Part shown: positions 4,398-5,656 of the stretch, piece after piece
Numbering within the stretch: position 1 is the first letter of the stretch
How the letters are laid out: every line of letters begins with the position of its first letter
From: an uncultured Spirochaetaceae bacterium
GTDB lineage: Bacteria > Spirochaetota > Spirochaetia > Treponematales > Treponemataceae
NCBI GenBank assembly: GCA_902796985.1
Contig: CADBRC010000078.1
Span: 1-5,656, forward strand
Reading direction: 5' to 3'
Length of the DNA stretch: 5,656 nt
The notes under the pieces: generated by a model
What the model saw: only the letters and a program-made list of their open reading frames with translations
What the model was told of the DNA's origin: nothing
Databases searched by the model: none
Made by a program: the position numbers and the translations under genes

Positions 4398-5656
4398 ATG
4401 GCGGAAGGCTCAGACGGATTCACAGGAACAAAGACCGACGGGAACGAGGATGTCCACTACAGGGACGGCGTGGAGGTCGCTAGGACTCCTCACGACGGCG
4501 GCTCCGGCTCCGGCTCCGGTAGCGGCGGTTCTGGTGAAGGCGGCACGGGCGAGGGAGGCTCCGGCGGGAGCGGTGACGGCGGCAGGGGCGCGAGGATAAG
4601 CGCGATACTGAGCGCATGCCAGTCCATCCTTTCGGCATTGCAAAGTCTCGCCTCTGAAGTCAGGACAGGACTCTCCAACAGCCGCGCCAGCTGGTCGAAT
4701 TCCATATCACAAGCCGTCAGCAGCATAAAGACAGCCGCACAGAAACTGATTCCCCAGAGTAAAAAGGAGACGTCTGGGAAGGTTCTAGGGCCGGCCATCT
4801 CAGGGGAGGTCAGTCAGGCGGCCTTGGAGCTGAGCAAACAGACATCCGCCCTGCTGCCAATCAGCCCGACCGCCAAAGACTCTGCCAAAGACCCCGTCCT
4901 AAAAAGCTCGGGGCTCAACCGGCAGACGAACACGGACATAAGCGTGGAATCATTCGGGGGTGTCTACGCCGTGACAAGACACCACGCCCCCTGCGCGGAC
5001 AAAGGCGGCCTCCTCGGAAGCTCATGGGCATCCAGCCTGGACACCCGCATCATACGGGGACTCGACCCCGACCGCTCGGAGGAGATACAGAAGCTCAAGA
5101 CCGCACTGTCCGAAATACAGGCCAAGAAAGATGAGATAGAGGGGCTGGACAACTCATACGACGAGGTGAAGGGTGCCATCTCAGCTGCCCTGTCCGAGGC
5201 AGACTCGGCAATCGCCACTATATCGGCGGAGCTGGGGCCGCTGGAGGAAGCCCAGGCCGTCCGCGAGCGGAGCCTGGAGCGCAACAGGCATGTCATGTAC
5301 GGCGGAGCGGACAAGCTCGCCGAGTGCGGCGACGGCAAGCTTATCCTGATGAAGGACGGTTTCATCCCCCTCATGTTCGAGAAGGCTGAGGACGGAAGCT
5401 ACAAGGGAACTGGTTCCGCCCGGCTTATGTCCATCACGGAGACCGATGACGGTTACGCCCTGACGAACCCGGACGGAAGCATACAGGGCTTCGACAGCTG
5501 CGGCAGGCTCTCCTGTGAGACCGACAGGAACGGCAACGAGATCAAAATACAGCGGGGCGAGGACAATATAATAGAAGAAATTATCTCCCCGGCGGGCTGC
5601 TCCATAAAGGTAAAGACTGATGCCAACGGTCATATAGCGGAAATGCGTCTCCTGCA
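4398..5656 (+). CDS. RHS/YD-repeat protein, N-terminal part (runs off the right edge)
   Basis: An uninterrupted frame of 419 codons runs from a well-spaced ATG to the window end with no stop. In order: a polar start (1-32) with no signal peptide or membrane segment; a Gly/Ser linker (33-64); an Ala/Ser-rich helical stretch (65-118) around Trp99; a disordered-looking part (119-180); an RHS-type entry segment (186-221) with VTRHHAP and GLLGSSWASSLD, matching the usual tRxY...GlfGxGWxS pattern; a long coiled coil (226-297); then RHS-like beta repeats (298-419) with DGYALTNPDGSIQGFD, GRLSCETDRNGNEI and a following DANGHI turn. RHS proteins build a closed beta shell that encloses a C-terminal toxin or are large surface proteins; these genes are typically several kb, so most lies outside. 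Codon use differs from the neighbours: ATA is 16 of 29 Ile codons. The effector type and export route are unknown. Confidence 0.85.
   Translation, partial: MAEGSDGFTGTKTDGNEDVHYRDGVEVARTPHDGGSGSGSGSGGSGEGGTGEGGSGGSGDGGRGARISAILSACQSILSALQSLASEVRTGLSNSRASWSNSISQAVSSIKTAAQKLIPQSKKETSGKVLGPAISGEVSQAALELSKQTSALLPISPTAKDSAKDPVLKSSGLNRQTNTDISVESFGGVYAVTRHHAPCADKGGLLGSSWASSLDTRIIRGLDPDRSEEIQKLKTALSEIQAKKDEIEGLDNSYDEVKGAISAALSEADSAIATISAELGPLEEAQAVRERSLERNRHVMYGGADKLAECGDGKLILMKDGFIPLMFEKAEDGSYKGTGSARLMSITETDDGYALTNPDGSIQGFDSCGRLSCETDRNGNEIKIQRGEDNIIEEIISPAGCSIKVKTDANGHIAEMRLL
4494..4589 (+). repeat. Low-complexity Gly/Ser-coding tract with (GGCTCC)3
   Basis: This codes for residues 33-64 of the RHS protein: Gly with Ser, Glu, Thr, Asp. 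It begins with three in-frame GGCTCC hexamers (4500-4517) and continues with diverged GGC/GGA-rich units. Loss or gain of a hexamer would change linker length without breaking the frame. The linker probably separates the short polar N-terminus from the helical region. Confidence 0.7.

Noticed and set aside
4398..4500. Signal peptide or lipobox at the RHS N-terminus
   Set aside because: The first 60 residues are polar and glycine-rich with no hydrophobic core and no early Cys.
4490..5633. Minus-strand frames (4490-4798, 4964-5374, 5181-5633) opposite the RHS gene
   Set aside because: The plus strand has a continuous frame with a Shine-Dalgarno and RHS motifs; the minus frames have Pro/Ser-rich or unstructured products and mutually overlap.

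Overview
The window is a piece of bacterial chromosome, GC-rich in its genes, with intergenic stretches that are AT-richer and full of signals. The gene set (PutP-type symporter, lipid-kinase homologue, GT4 glycosyltransferase, Met-type tRNA without an encoded CCA, RHS protein) and the look of the proteins suggest a host-associated spirochaete such as Treponema. This is a low-confidence impression; no marker gene proves it.

Layout: (1) 3-2404, minus strand: a two-gene unit, putP (Na+/proline symporter) followed 26 bp downstream by a DAGK/LCB5-family lipid kinase homologue. (2) 2405-2722: a divergent control region. A candidate putP promoter with an overlapping dyad faces left. A strong TTGACC-18-TATAAT promoter faces right and drives a CAT-anticodon tRNA (2552-2625). 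The tRNA is followed by two extra hairpins and a bidirectional terminator. (3) 2747-3970, minus: a family 4 glycosyltransferase resembling diacylglycerol glucosyltransferases, whose best promoter puts the transcript start at the start codon (possible leaderless mRNA). (4) 3971-4397: 427 bp of non-coding divergent spacer with a 20-bp-spaced direct repeat, a six-copy 23-bp tandem array built on a perfect 14-bp palindrome, two imperfect TGTC/GAC dyads, a TATAAT box and a Shine-Dalgarno. (5) 4398 to the right edge, plus: the first 419 codons of an RHS/YD-repeat protein that runs out of the window. Its N-terminus has a Gly/Ser linker and helical segments, and a coiled coil interrupts the start of the RHS shell.

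putP and the kinase look co-transcribed. The glycosyltransferase and the RHS gene are divergent and share the array-bearing spacer. Most genes here are ordinary housekeeping or transport genes. The unusual part is the array/dyad spacer together with the open-ended RHS gene, which has the organisation of a polymorphic toxin or large surface protein under its own, possibly variable, control. The toxin or C-terminal domain, any immunity gene and any secretion partner lie outside the window and cannot be judged.
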